From Bacteroidia bacterium (GTDB lineage: Bacteria; Bacteroidota; Bacteroidia; Bacteroidales; Prolixibacteraceae), in contig JAPLDT010000059.1 in the NCBI GenBank assembly GCA_026391315.1, positions 1 through 44,424 on the forward strand: 44,424 nt of DNA, given 5' to 3'. The number at the start of each line of letters is the position of its first letter. Position 1 is the first letter of the stretch. Below the pieces are notes generated by a model. It saw nothing but the letters and a program-made list of their open reading frames with translations. It was not told the origin of the DNA and did not search any database. This document shows, piece by piece, positions 16,099 through 26,700 of this stretch. The translations under genes were made by a program, and so were the position numbers.

Positions 16099-16151
16099 TT
16101 GATTTTTCTAAAATCTTATTGATACCTTTGTGTGGTTGCAACAGTGTTGCA
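16099..16151 (+). promoter_or_regulatory. Promoter of sigma factor gene with inverted repeat at the start point
   Basis: TTG (16099-16101), a 21-nt spacer and TACCTTTG (16123-16130) form a good Bacteroidota promoter. An inverted repeat TGCAAC-AGT-GTTGCA (16137-16151) lies exactly at the predicted transcription start and could be an operator. The leader would be about 57 nt. Confidence 0.5.
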
Positions 16152-16193
16152 TTGTTGTCTATCTTTTTTTACAGGGATGTTAATTCGGTTTGA

Positions 16194-16751
16194 ATGGAGG
16201 AGGATCTGAAATTATGGAAAAAGATTCGAAATGGGGATACCCAGGCTTTGAAGGTGTTGCATGATAGGTACTATTACCAGATGTACCTCTTTGGTAAAAA
16301 AATTTGTCACAATCCCTCCATTCTTGACGAAGTTGTTTCAGACTGTTTTATAAAGCTTTGGACGAAGCGAAACGACCTGACAATAGATAGATCTGTCAAA
16401 GCTTATCTTTTTCAAATATTACGCAATGGTTTGATAGATACCCTTCGAAGAAAGGAGCATAATTTCTATTTGGCAGAGAACACCATACCAGATCTTCCAG
16501 ATGATGAGCCTGGTGAACTGGATCGCTACGCTTTACTTTACAAAGCGATGGAAAAGCTTCCCGGGCGGCGTCGCCGGATACTTGAGTTGGCTGTTTACGA
16601 ATCCTACAGCTATGCCCAGATCGCCGAAAAATTGCATATTACAGTCAATACCGTAAAGACCCAGATGGGGCGTGCTTACAGGTTTCTCAAAGAAGAACTT
16701 GACCCCAAATCGTTGCAATTGTTGTTTATGCTCACCTCTAATTATCAATAA
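16194..16751 (+). CDS. ECF RNA polymerase sigma factor (FecI-like)
   Basis: The 185-residue protein has a sigma region 2 (about 22-92, with EVVSDCFIKLWTKRNDL and VKAYLFQILRNGLIDTLRRK) and a sigma region 4 helix-turn-helix (about 115-170, YSYAQIAEKLHITVNTVKTQMGRAYRFL). It is an extracytoplasmic-function sigma factor of the type controlled by FecR anti-sigma proteins. The next gene is such a FecR, and then a SusC with an STN signalling domain, so the three form a trans-envelope signalling cascade. It lies inside the polysaccharide locus and probably drives susC and the genes downstream. Confidence 0.93.
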   Translation: MEEDLKLWKKIRNGDTQALKVLHDRYYYQMYLFGKKICHNPSILDEVVSDCFIKLWTKRNDLTIDRSVKAYLFQILRNGLIDTLRRKEHNFYLAENTIPDLPDDEPGELDRYALLYKAMEKLPGRRRRILELAVYESYSYAQIAEKLHITVNTVKTQMGRAYRFLKEELDPKSLQLLFMLTSNYQ

Positions 16752-16820
16752 AGCACCGTCCTTGGGAGGAGGCACGACGAGGCAATCTGTTGCCAACCAT
16801 CTGATCTGTAATCAAATAAT

Positions 16821-16841
16821 TTGTAATTTGTAATTTGTAAT
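16821..16841 (+). repeat. Tandem 7-base repeat TTGTAAT
   Basis: Three head-to-tail copies of TTGTAAT lie in the sigma-FecR gap. Each contains a TAATTTG string that resembles the -7 promoter box, so it may tune fecR transcription or be a slippage tract. Confidence 0.7.
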
Positions 16842-16906
16842 TATTTCTCCCCCTGTCACCCTATTGAAACACATTTTCGTCTAACACGTAGAAATTAACA
16901 CCAGAA

Positions 16907-17905
16907 ATGATCGAAAATCAAGATTCCGATTGGGAAAAAATTGCAGGTAAGCTTCACAATGAGCTTAGTGTTGAAGAAGAAATTGAATTCAATGAAATGA
17001 TGTCCGGGAAGGGGCATTTAATCAAATTTGAAAAGGCACAAAAAATTAAAGAAGATCTCTCGAAGGCAGGTCCTATTTCTGAAAACGGGAAAATAGTATC
17101 CTGGCATAGGGTTGGGGCTGGAATTAAAACCTATCGATTGCGTTGGATAAAAGCTGCAATGAAATATGCTGCCATAGTTGCGGTTGCATTTATTGCCGGA
17201 AATCTTTTCCGTTCTCATTCTTCTTTAGACCAGGCACCACACTTTTCTGAGATATTCGTACCTTATGGTCAGATGAGCCAGTTGACCCTGAGCGACGGGA
17301 CAAAAGTCTGGTTGAATTCAGGTACTACCATGCGCTATCCGGACAGATTCTCTGAAGATAGCAGGTCAGTTTCAGTAAAGGGAGAAGCTTATTTTCAGGT
17401 TGCTAAAATGCCGGACAAACCATTTACCGTCAATTCGGCCGATTTAAAGGTTAAAGTGTTGGGAACATCGTTCAACTTTTCGGCCTATCCAGAAGATAAC
17501 TACTCATCTGTTACTTTGGTTGAGGGTAAAGTAGCTGTTCAGGATTGTGAGGGTAAAACCATTGTCAAACTACATTCCGGTCAAATTGCTACTAAAGATA
17601 AAAATACAAAGACATTGACTATCAAAGAGGAAAAGACAGCCTTCTATTCAGCCTGGATCGAAGGAAAAATATTTTTTGACGACGAAAGATTGGATCAGAT
17701 TGCCCTTAAACTGGAGCGGTGGTTTAATGTGGAGATCTACTTTGCCGATCAGCAGCTTAAATCAAAAAGGTTTACAGGAACTATACTAAAGAACAAACCG
17801 GTTGATCAAATCATGCAGGCATTGGAACTGCTTTCGCCCATCAAATTCCAGCATCAGATAAATTCAAACGGAAAGGATAAAATAACTATTTACAAACGAT
17901 CTTAA
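16907..17905 (+). CDS. FecR family anti-sigma factor
   Basis: The 332-residue protein has a cytoplasmic N-terminal part (1-83) that would bind the sigma factor, one membrane helix (about 84-102), a periplasmic FecR domain (about 115-210; EIFVPYGQMSQLTLSDGTKVWLNSGT is typical) and a C-terminal DUF4974-like domain (about 258-330) expected to contact the STN domain of the transporter. It follows the sigma gene by 155 nt and precedes susC by 119 nt. It should hold the sigma factor inactive until SusC reports substrate. Confidence 0.93.
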   Translation: MIENQDSDWEKIAGKLHNELSVEEEIEFNEMMSGKGHLIKFEKAQKIKEDLSKAGPISENGKIVSWHRVGAGIKTYRLRWIKAAMKYAAIVAVAFIAGNLFRSHSSLDQAPHFSEIFVPYGQMSQLTLSDGTKVWLNSGTTMRYPDRFSEDSRSVSVKGEAYFQVAKMPDKPFTVNSADLKVKVLGTSFNFSAYPEDNYSSVTLVEGKVAVQDCEGKTIVKLHSGQIATKDKNTKTLTIKEEKTAFYSAWIEGKIFFDDERLDQIALKLERWFNVEIYFADQQLKSKRFTGTILKNKPVDQIMQALELLSPIKFQHQINSNGKDKITIYKRS

Positions 17906-18024
17906 AACCAGAATGCCTATGGTAAAGTGAAGACTATAAAAAACGGTGAAGATGTTCGTCCCATCTCCACCGTAACTTAAGATTCAAACAAACCTTTTAA
18001 AATTAATTTAAATCATTCAAATTT

Positions 18025-21000
18025 ATGAAAATGTACCGAATTATCCTCGGCGATAAAGGGTCGTGGACTAAAAAATTGCGAATAATGAAACTAACTGTCA
18101 TTCTGCTATTTGGAAGTTTAGTAGCCATGAGCGCGACTACTTACTCGCAGAACACCAAACTAAATGTGTCTACCAAAAACTCTTCCTTAATTGATGTTTT
18201 TAGGCAAATTGAGGATCAAAGTGAGTTCTATTTTTATTTTAACAAAGACGATATAAGATCAAAAGAAACGGTATCGGTTGAAGTGAAAGATGCCCTTGTT
18301 ACCGATATTCTTGATCAGGTATTGGCAAAAACCGGACTGGAATATAAAATAATCGACCGGTATGTGGTAGTGAAAGAGAAAGGAACAGCCAATCTGGAAA
18401 TGCTGATGCCGCAGGAACGCAAGATTACTGGTAAAGTGACTGATCAGTCAGGAGGGTCACTTCCCGGTGTTTCTGTCTTTGTCAAAGGGACAACAAACGG
18501 AATTATTACTGATATGGATGGGAAATTTCAATTGAACATCCCTACTGATGCCAGGGTCATTGTCTTTTCATTTGTTGGTATGGTAACACAGGAGATTTCC
18601 TGTGTTGGTAAAAATTCCCTTATGGTTACCCTTATTGAGTCCACCGTAGAAATCAGCGATGTTGTGGTTACCGCTCTTGGATTAAAACGAGAGAAAAAAG
18701 CGTTGGGTTACTCAGTCGGGGAGGTGAAATCGGATCAGATGATTCGTGTGCCTCAGAAAGACCTTCTCGGCGCACTGCAAGGAAAAATGTCGGGGGTGAA
18801 AATCGCCAACACCTCGAATGATGTCAACTCCGAAACCTTTGTCAATATCCGTGGAATCACTTCTCTTTCCGGCAACAATAATCCGCTGGTTGTTGTGGAT
18901 GGGGTTCCTGTGGGCGATCAAAGGGTGATGAAAGATATAGCTCCCGAAAATATCGAGAGTGTTACCGTGTTGAAAGGTCCGAGTGCGGCGGCTCTTTACG
19001 GGTCCAGGGCAGGAACCGGTGTGATCCTGATCACGAGCAAATCGGGAAAGCAGATTAAGAACGGAATAGGTGTAGATGTAAGTGTTGGATCAACCTATTC
19101 GGTACCTTACAAGTATATTCAGCTTCAAAACAGGTTTACCACGGGTATAAGCGGGGTTTTAAATGAGAGCGCCTATCAGCAATGGAATGGTCCGGAGGCG
19201 GGTGTTTCTGCTATTCAGTGGAATACAAACGGGGTTGCCCAGCCGCTGAAATTTTACAATAACACCCTTAAGGATTTCTTTCAAACAGGCGCAGAAACGG
19301 TAGTTAATGCGGCCGTGAATGGGTCATACGATCGGGGAACTTACCGGCTTTCTCTCTCCCACCTGAATGCATCCGGGGTATATCCAGGTGTTAATTTAAA
19401 CCGCAACGGGGTGAATATGGCAGTTACCTACGACATCACCAAAAAAGTGAAGATAGCAGCCAATCTTGATATTGAAAATCCCAATTCAGATAACTATCCG
19501 GTCAAAAACGGGGGCGACAGTCAGTATATGGCACTCTACCAGACTCCTCCTCATGTGAATATCAATGATCTTAAAGATTATTGGAAAATACCTAACGTAC
19601 TGCAAAAAGGAGTCAGTACAAATTACGACAACCCATGGTTTGCCGCCTATGAATTGAAGGACGGATTCAACCGGTTGAGAACCATCGGGAACATCAAACT
19701 CGATTACCAGATTCTTCCCGATTTAAAGGCGATGGGTCGCTATTCATTCAGCAGCAATGACAACAAAAGGACGTACAGGCAGCCCTGGTCGAGTTATGGC
19801 GGCGATGGCGGAGGAAATAACACGGCTAAAGGTATGTTTATTGAGCAAATCGATAATACGAGAGAGATGAATGCCGATTTCCTGATCTCCTACAAAAAGA
19901 CGATTGGAAAATTTCAGATTAACCCCTCTGTCGGAGGCAACCTGATGACACAACGAAATTATTCGATGTATGGTGGTGGTAGTTCCCTTGTTCTGGCTGG
20001 TCTTTACACGCTTTCCAATGTAAATAGAGGCAGCCTTGGTTATTATGACTATACCTACAAGAAAAATATATACAGCGTCTATGGCTTGGTTAACATGAGC
20101 TATAACAACATGATTTATCTTGATGTAACTGGCAGGAATGACTGGTCGAGTACACTGCCCGAAGCTAACAGGTCCTATTTCTACCCGTCAGCCTCCCTGA
20201 GTGTTTTGATCAATGAGGTGGTTTCGCTTCCCTCATGGGTTTCTCTGTTAAAAGTCAGAACAGGCTTATCACAAGTTGGTAAAGATACCAATCCTTATGT
20301 AATTGCGACGGTGCTCAATCAAGGGACATGGGGTTCCAATACGGTGTATTCAGTTCCGGGCAGCTTGCCCAATATCAACCTGAAACCTGAGATCGCCAGT
20401 GCGTTTGAAATTGGTGCCGATGTCTCCTTTTTCAAAAACCGGCTCGGTTTCGACTTTACCTATTACAAGGTTCAGAATAAAAACCAGATCCTGAATGCTG
20501 CCACCTCATCAATGTCAGGTTATGGAGCAGCAACGATCAATGCAGGTAACGTTGAAAATAAAGGGCTTGAAATTGGATTAAACGCTATTCCTGTCAAAAC
20601 CAAAAATCTGACCTGGGATATAAATGCAAATTTCACAAGGGAAAGAAGTCAGTTGAAAGAGTTGACCCCGGGTATTAACCAGTTCCTGTTCTGGGCAAGC
20701 CGCGAAGTTTATGCCTGGACCAAGGTAGGCGACTATGTAGGCTCTTTTTATGGCACAGATATGAAGCGGGTTCCAGATGGTCCTTATAAAGGATGGCCTT
20801 TACTCGATGCAAACGGAAAAATGCAAAATGGCCCAGCCGGGGGAGATTATATCGGCAGCTATATGCACGACTTTATGGTGGGATTGCAGACCAGTGTGAG
20901 TTATAAAAGTGTCTCGCTCTCGTTAAGTTTTGACTGGAGACAAGGGGGTAAATATATGGACGAAACGATGCTGCGATTGGGCAGGGCCGGAAAAGTAGAG

Positions 21001-21600
21001 AATTACCACGGTGGTGATCCAGGTTCCAGTACATTCTCTGGTATCCTTGGTAACAATTCCTTTAAAGGCGATATGAATGCTTTGGCTAACGAGATCAAAT
21101 CGCATCCTGAGGTTTACCAGAACAATGTCTGGATCGGTGGACGCACACAGGATCTTGGCGGATTTCTTTACAGCAACGGAGCGTACGAAGGGGCTTTTTT
21201 CCCGGGGGTAATATCCGATGGATCAGGTGGTTATAAAGAGAATTTTGGAGCAACCGGAACAAAGATAATCAAGGCGTATGATGTATTCCAGCCTTCAGGC
21301 GGATACTTTTATCTTGACCAAAAAACGGAATGGGTTTACGATGCCACATTTGTTAAACTCCGGGAGATTGCGCTCTCGTACACACTACCTAAATCATGGG
21401 CAGGAAAAGTGCGCGCTCAAAACATCGTCCTCTCCGGATTCATGAAAAACATCCTCCTGTATGCCGCGAACAAGACCAACCAGGATCCTGAGGGGATGTA
21501 CAATCAGAGTCCTGGCGGTAATACCATGCAGGGATTCGTCCTCTGGAATGGCTCACCGATCATTATGCCTATCGGTTTTAAACTCAATGTTACCTTCTAA
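18025..21600 (+). CDS. susC: SusC/RagA TonB-dependent outer-membrane transporter with STN domain
   Basis: The 1191-residue protein has an N-terminal signal region (about 1-41), an STN domain (about 44-117) for signalling to FecR, a carboxypeptidase-regulatory-like beta domain (about 132-206), a TonB plug (about 225-340; VNIRGITSLSGNNNPLVVVDG is typical) and a 22-strand barrel ending in the aromatic terminus KLNVTF. It imports oligosaccharides across the outer membrane using TonB energy, with SusD as lid. Length is slightly above the usual 1000-1100 because of the STN domain. The susD gene follows within 45 nt. Confidence 0.95.
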   Translation: MKMYRIILGDKGSWTKKLRIMKLTVILLFGSLVAMSATTYSQNTKLNVSTKNSSLIDVFRQIEDQSEFYFYFNKDDIRSKETVSVEVKDALVTDILDQVLAKTGLEYKIIDRYVVVKEKGTANLEMLMPQERKITGKVTDQSGGSLPGVSVFVKGTTNGIITDMDGKFQLNIPTDARVIVFSFVGMVTQEISCVGKNSLMVTLIESTVEISDVVVTALGLKREKKALGYSVGEVKSDQMIRVPQKDLLGALQGKMSGVKIANTSNDVNSETFVNIRGITSLSGNNNPLVVVDGVPVGDQRVMKDIAPENIESVTVLKGPSAAALYGSRAGTGVILITSKSGKQIKNGIGVDVSVGSTYSVPYKYIQLQNRFTTGISGVLNESAYQQWNGPEAGVSAIQWNTNGVAQPLKFYNNTLKDFFQTGAETVVNAAVNGSYDRGTYRLSLSHLNASGVYPGVNLNRNGVNMAVTYDITKKVKIAANLDIENPNSDNYPVKNGGDSQYMALYQTPPHVNINDLKDYWKIPNVLQKGVSTNYDNPWFAAYELKDGFNRLRTIGNIKLDYQILPDLKAMGRYSFSSNDNKRTYRQPWSSYGGDGGGNNTAKGMFIEQIDNTREMNADFLISYKKTIGKFQINPSVGGNLMTQRNYSMYGGGSSLVLAGLYTLSNVNRGSLGYYDYTYKKNIYSVYGLVNMSYNNMIYLDVTGRNDWSSTLPEANRSYFYPSASLSVLINEVVSLPSWVSLLKVRTGLSQVGKDTNPYVIATVLNQGTWGSNTVYSVPGSLPNINLKPEIASAFEIGADVSFFKNRLGFDFTYYKVQNKNQILNAATSSMSGYGAATINAGNVENKGLEIGLNAIPVKTKNLTWDINANFTRERSQLKELTPGINQFLFWASREVYAWTKVGDYVGSFYGTDMKRVPDGPYKGWPLLDANGKMQNGPAGGDYIGSYMHDFMVGLQTSVSYKSVSLSLSFDWRQGGKYMDETMLRLGRAGKVENYHGGDPGSSTFSGILGNNSFKGDMNALANEIKSHPEVYQNNVWIGGRTQDLGGFLYSNGAYEGAFFPGVISDGSGGYKENFGATGTKIIKAYDVFQPSGGYFYLDQKTEWVYDATFVKLREIALSYTLPKSWAGKVRAQNIVLSGFMKNILLYAANKTNQDPEGMYNQSPGGNTMQGFVLWNGSPIIMPIGFKLNVTF

Positions 21601-21602
21601 AA

Positions 21603-21649
21603 TCGAAAGAGATGAAAAAAAATCAATTTAACTCGAAAGAGATGAAAAA
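21603..21649 (+). repeat. Duplicated start region ahead of susD
   Basis: The 17-base string TCGAAAGAGATGAAAAA occurs at 21603-21619 and again at 21633-21649. The copies are 30 bases apart and in frame, giving two possible susD start codons at 21612 and 21642. Confidence 0.85.
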
Positions 21650-23399
21650 GCTAAAAACTATATTTCTCAGCATGATCATGATAGTAATCCTGCTGACAAC
21701 ATCCTGCCAGGATCTCACGGAGATTAATAAGAGCCCCGATCAACTGAATGCCAGCGATATTAATATACAGTATGTTCTGACATCTGTTCTCTCCAGTTCT
21801 GCGGGCAACTATATTCGGGGACAAGTATACGGAAATACAATTACCTTGTCGGAAGCGATGCAATACATGCAGCGGGACTATATCGATTTCGCAGGTACCA
21901 ATACTTTTAGCTGGAGTCCACAAAATTTTAGTGCATACAATTCCTCTTTGATTAACAGCCAGTACATTGTGGATAATGCCAAAAGCGAAACGATAGAAGG
22001 CAACCGAAAATTCTACACGGCAGTAGGTCAAATAATGCGTAGCTTTTGGTATGGTTTCATGACGTCGCTCTGGGGTGATATGCCTTATTCAGAAGCGATG
22101 AAAGCCTCTACTGGGAACTTTACCCCGGTTTACGATGCTCAGAAAGATATCTTCAAGGGGATATTGGCCGATTTGAAATCTGCCAATGAGGTTTTGGCGA
22201 CTGTTACGACTGTTGACGGGGCTTCATCTGCAGATATCATGTTTCAGGGCGATGTTCTAAAATGGAGAAAATTTGCCAACTCTTTGCGGTTAAGGTATTT
22301 AATCAGGCTGTCTGAGAAACTGGCTGATATGACTGCTGCCGGCGTCGATGTCAAGACTGAATTTAGTACCATGGTGGGCAATATGGCAACTTATCCGATT
22401 TTTACTTCCAGTAGCGATAATGCATCCATTCCCTATCCCGGAACCGATGCGAACACTGCATGGCCAGGCGGACCGCTCGGTTGGAACAACAGGTCAGAAT
22501 ACTATCGCCGCAAGCCATGTAAAACCTTTGTCAATGAGTTGAAGGCAGACGGAGATCCACGACTTACTACTTTTATCCGTCCTGTCGATGTTCAGCTGGT
22601 GGTTGGTACTACCGCAACAGGTTATGTGAAACTTTCCGATGGACAGATTATCCTGAATGTTTCTCCTGCCCAGGTTGGTTCAACGTCTATCGATACCGAC
22701 AGGCATGTCGGTTTACCGGCGGCTTTGGGATTTCCCGACCTTTATAATCTTTCGAATCTGACGAACCTTAATACTATCAAGAGTCTTAATTCCAGTGTTT
22801 ATATTGATGCTGCTGCCAATCCAAATGTTTCGTACCTGGGCGATATCTATGCTCAAAATACGAATCCGTTAGTAAGGGCCGTCTATATGAGTTACGCAGA
22901 ACTCTGTTTTATACTAACTGAGGGGCGTCAGAAGGGATGGATTTCCAGTGGCGATGCAGTCGAATATTTTAAACAGGGAATTACCGCAAGTTTGCGGCAA
23001 TATGCTATCGCAGACGGAAGCAAGACTGTTTATAATCCAACGACTCAAGCTTTGGACAACTTCTCTGAAAGCGCTTTTATTGCTGCACAGGCAAGTAAAT
23101 ATAGTTCTGCAGCCGATGACGCTGCCAAAACTAACGTTCTGATGACCCAAAAGTGGTTGGCATGTTTCATGACACCCGAATTCTGGTTTGACTGGCGCAG
23201 AACAGGCCTTCCAAATCTGGGAGCGAATTTAATTTCAGCCAATAACGGATCTAAAATTCCGGTACGGTATCCGTATGGCGCCGAAGAACCGATTCTAAAT
23301 AAAGTAAATGTTGCCGCTGCAATTGCAAAATTAGTTCCGGCCGAAGATAACCAGTGGAGTAAAATGTGGCTGTTGCAGGGATCAACAAAACCTTGGTAA
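21642..23399 (+). CDS. susD: SusD/RagB-like surface glycan-binding lipoprotein
   Basis: From ATG 21642 the 585-residue product begins MKKLKTIFLSMIMIVILLTT followed by SCQD, a lipoprotein signal with the lipid-accepting cysteine in TTSC. The body resembles the SusD-like_2 subgroup (LTEINKSPDQ near the N-terminus, helical repeats, and SYAELCFILTEGRQKGW near the C-terminus). It would sit on the cell surface and form the lid of SusC. An in-frame ATG at 21612 adds ten polar residues that spoil the signal peptide start, so the later ATG is preferred. A strong terminator lies downstream at 23485. Confidence 0.92.
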   Translation: MKKLKTIFLSMIMIVILLTTSCQDLTEINKSPDQLNASDINIQYVLTSVLSSSAGNYIRGQVYGNTITLSEAMQYMQRDYIDFAGTNTFSWSPQNFSAYNSSLINSQYIVDNAKSETIEGNRKFYTAVGQIMRSFWYGFMTSLWGDMPYSEAMKASTGNFTPVYDAQKDIFKGILADLKSANEVLATVTTVDGASSADIMFQGDVLKWRKFANSLRLRYLIRLSEKLADMTAAGVDVKTEFSTMVGNMATYPIFTSSSDNASIPYPGTDANTAWPGGPLGWNNRSEYYRRKPCKTFVNELKADGDPRLTTFIRPVDVQLVVGTTATGYVKLSDGQIILNVSPAQVGSTSIDTDRHVGLPAALGFPDLYNLSNLTNLNTIKSLNSSVYIDAAANPNVSYLGDIYAQNTNPLVRAVYMSYAELCFILTEGRQKGWISSGDAVEYFKQGITASLRQYAIADGSKTVYNPTTQALDNFSESAFIAAQASKYSSAADDAAKTNVLMTQKWLACFMTPEFWFDWRRTGLPNLGANLISANNGSKIPVRYPYGAEEPILNKVNVAAAIAKLVPAEDNQWSKMWLLQGSTKPW

Positions 23400-23764
23400 T
23401 AGAGAGAATGCATACCTAATCATAACTAATCTCTCTTTGTAAGAGGGTTGAGTACCGACAATTTGTTTTATGCAAATTTGCGTCACCGGGGTAGTCCCAA
23501 AGTGCTACCCCGGTTTTTTTATCCCGGATATGGTTCTCGTTTTTAGCTTGCGACTCCGCATACCTGTTGGGTTAATTGGTAATGGGAACCAACGACGAAG
23601 CTGCGAGCTGGAAAGCAGAATATACACTAACCATTACAATTCCGAACGTTCTGCTATCTTTGACTATCTTTTATCAGATGAAACGAATCCAGATTTTCCG
23701 GGAAGAATACTCTTTAATTTCCGGTCCCTTCTTAAATATAAATTATTTACGGATGTAACTAGCT
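23400..23764. other. Intergenic region with imperfect palindrome and promoter box
   Basis: This 365-nt gap has no convincing gene. It contains the susD terminator, an imperfect inverted repeat at 23545-23609 (AGCTTGCGACTCCG against CGACGAAGCTGCGAGCT) that looks like a decayed REP-type palindrome, and a -7 box TATCTTTG (23655-23662), which would give the GH106 gene a leader of nearly 100 nt. Confidence 0.5.
23485..23520 (+). terminator. Intrinsic terminator after susD
   Basis: ACCGGGGTAG (23485-23494) and CTACCCCGGT (23505-23514) form a perfect 10-bp stem with a 10-nt loop, followed by a run of seven T residues. This is the clearest intrinsic terminator in the window and would end the susC-susD transcript. 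Confidence 0.9.
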
Positions 23765-26700
23765 ATGATGAAAAAATATATTGTACACTTTATTTTATTA
23801 TTTGCAGCATTTTTTTTGTCGTCTATGGGCTTATCAGCTCAGCATAAGGCAACTTCAATTACTGATTCGATTGGTTCTATCAGAAAAGCTTTTTTAAATC
23901 CTCCTGAATCAGCACGACCCTGGGTCTATTGGTTCTGGGTGAACAGTAATGTTTCCCGCAAAGGGATCACCGCTGATCTTGAAGCCATGAAACGGGTCGG
24001 AATTGGAGGGGTGCTGATCATGGATATTAACCTTAATACAATGGACAGAATACCCACTGGTTCGATAAAATTTATGGACGGGCAATGGAAAGAAATGTTC
24101 CGGTTTGCTGTTCAGGAAGCGCATCGGTTGGGACTGGAAGTCAACATGACAAATGATGCCGGTTGGACAGGCAGTGGCGGCCCATGGATAACACCGGAAA
24201 ATGCCATGCAAACAGTCGTATCCAGTGAGACGCCGGTGACAGGTAGCAGGCTGGTCGATACAATGTTGCCTCAGCCTCCTGCGAAAGGCGATTACTATCG
24301 TGATATTGCTGTTATGGCTGTCCGGAACCCGGATTTAAAAGTGGTTCACATGATGGATGCCGCCCCTTCCCTCAGTATTTCGACTGACGAAGGGGTGTCG
24401 AGCCCCGCCTTTCCCACAGCGCAAAATCCTTTGAAATTGTCTTTTAACAACACCGAAAAGCTCCCTTCGTTGAGCATTCGGTTTGATTCTTCATTTACTG
24501 CCTGTGTACTCGATCTGACGGCCACCGGACTGGTTATGGATGGTTGGTTCGAGGCCGTTCTTCAGGTTTCCAACGACGGAAAAGAGTTTAAATCCGTAAA
24601 AACTTTTTCTCTGAAAAATGGTAAAAATTCTGTGGTATTCAATTTGGTCGCTGCTTCCCGGTTCAGGATTCAGTTACTGAAAGCCCACACCAAGCAGAAG
24701 GAGGTTACCCTCAGCGACCTGGAGATCCATCCCCGTTACCATATCGAATACTTTCCATTGAAGGCATTGTTCTCAAAGAGCGGAATTTTTGGACAAAGTG
24801 CCGCACTGAGTGATTCTGCACCTGCCAATGTGATTCTTTCGCAAGGAAACGTGATTAACCTTACCGAAAATATGGATGTCAGGGGTCATCTTAAATGGAA
24901 TGCTCCGGCAGGGAAATGGATAATCCTGAGGATTGGACATACCTTTACCGGTGTGAATAATGGACCGGCACCTTTAGAAGGCACGGGCCCTGAGTGTGAC
25001 AAGCTGAGCAAGGAAGGAATCCGGAAGAATTTTGATGGCATGATGAAAAAACTGGTGGAACTGGTCGGACCTGATGCCGGGAAAACACTGGTTACTGCAC
25101 ATATTGACAGCTGGGAAGTCGGCCCCCAAAACTGGACAAAAAATATGCCCGAAGAATTCAAAAAAAGAAGGGGCTATGACATTGTCCCATTCCTCCCTGT
25201 TTTCACTGGAAGGGTTATCGGAGACTTGCAAATAACCGAACGTTTTATGTGGGATTTACGCAAAACCATTTCAGAATTGATGGTTGAAAATTATGTAGCG
25301 GAGATGCAGAAGCTTTGCCATGAACATGGATTGCGGTTTTCCTTTGAATCCTATAACACCATTGGAAACGATCTGGATGCCGCCAACTGGACAGATGAAC
25401 CCATGAGTGAATTCTGGACCCGCAATGACGGTGATTGGTATTTCGACAAGGTGAAAGGGATGTCATCTGCAGCACACCTCAACAACCGGCCCATTGCAGG
25501 AGCAGAAAGTTTTACCTCAGCAGAAGAAGAAAGATGGCTATTGCATCCTGCCAACATCAAGGCAATTGGTGACCGGTTTTTATGCGATGGAGTGAATCGA
25601 TTCGTTTTTCATCGTTTCGCCATGCAACCCTGGCTTAACCGAAAGCCAGGAATGTCAATGGGCCCTTATGGGCTGCATTATGAACGCACCCAGACATGGT
25701 GGGAATATTCATTGCCCTGGCATAGCTATCTGACCCGCTGCCAGTACTTGTTACGCCAGGGGACCTTTGTGTCCGATGTGCTGAACCTTCAGCCTGAAGA
25801 AACCATTTACCGCTATAAAATTCTGCCAATTACCGGTTACGATTACGATGCCTGCAGTCCCGATGCTTTTCAACGGGTTAAGGTATCTGACGGAAAACTG
25901 ATCGACGGTTCAGGAAACTCGCACCGACTGCTGGTGCTGACCCATACTGGAACCATGACAGAATCCACGTTAAGGCATATTCGCGATCTGGTTGTGCAAG
26001 GAGCATCGGTACTTGGCGATCCACCCCTCGCAACGCCCGGATTGACTGATTATCCTAAGGCTGATGTAAAACTGACGGCGATGGTGGAGGAACTGTGGGG
26101 AACCAGGGTAGAACACATTAAGGAACGAAAAGTGGGGAAAGGACGGGTATTCCAAAATATTTCTCCGGAAGAGGCGCTGAGTAGAATCGGTCTGGTTTCT
26201 GATTTTGTTTCCGACAAGAAACTGAGGTATATCCACCGGAAAATCAATGATTCGGATGTTTATTTCGTCGCTAATGGCGCTGACTCCACAATTGTGGCCA
26301 ACTGTACATTCCGGGTAACCGGGAAACGTCCCTCATTGTGGGATCCTGAGACTGGCAAAACGAAAGCTTTGAGGACTTATGCAACTACTGGTGAAGGGAC
26401 CATACGCATTCCTGTTTTACTTGGCCCTGCCGGTAGTGTATTCGTCGTCTTTTCTCCCAAAACGGATTCTGATCCCAAAAGGGTGGTAAAAATCACCTGC
26501 AATGGTGAGACGTTGCTTCAGGACGGCATTGCCTCACGGGATATAAAAAATGAAAATTTCAAAGCAGGCATTTTTGATGTTCTAAGTGGCAAAATCTCCT
26601 TTCCGGGAAGTTATATTTTCACCAAAGCCGATGGGGAAAAACTGACCGTAAATAGCTCCTCCGAACTGAAACCCATGGTGGTTTCAGGTCCATGGAAACT

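Noticed and set aside
23470-23847. 125-codon plus-strand frame between susD and GH106
   Set aside because: It begins at the susD terminator, runs through an imperfect palindrome and overlaps the GH106 signal peptide in another frame, so it is unlikely to be a gene.
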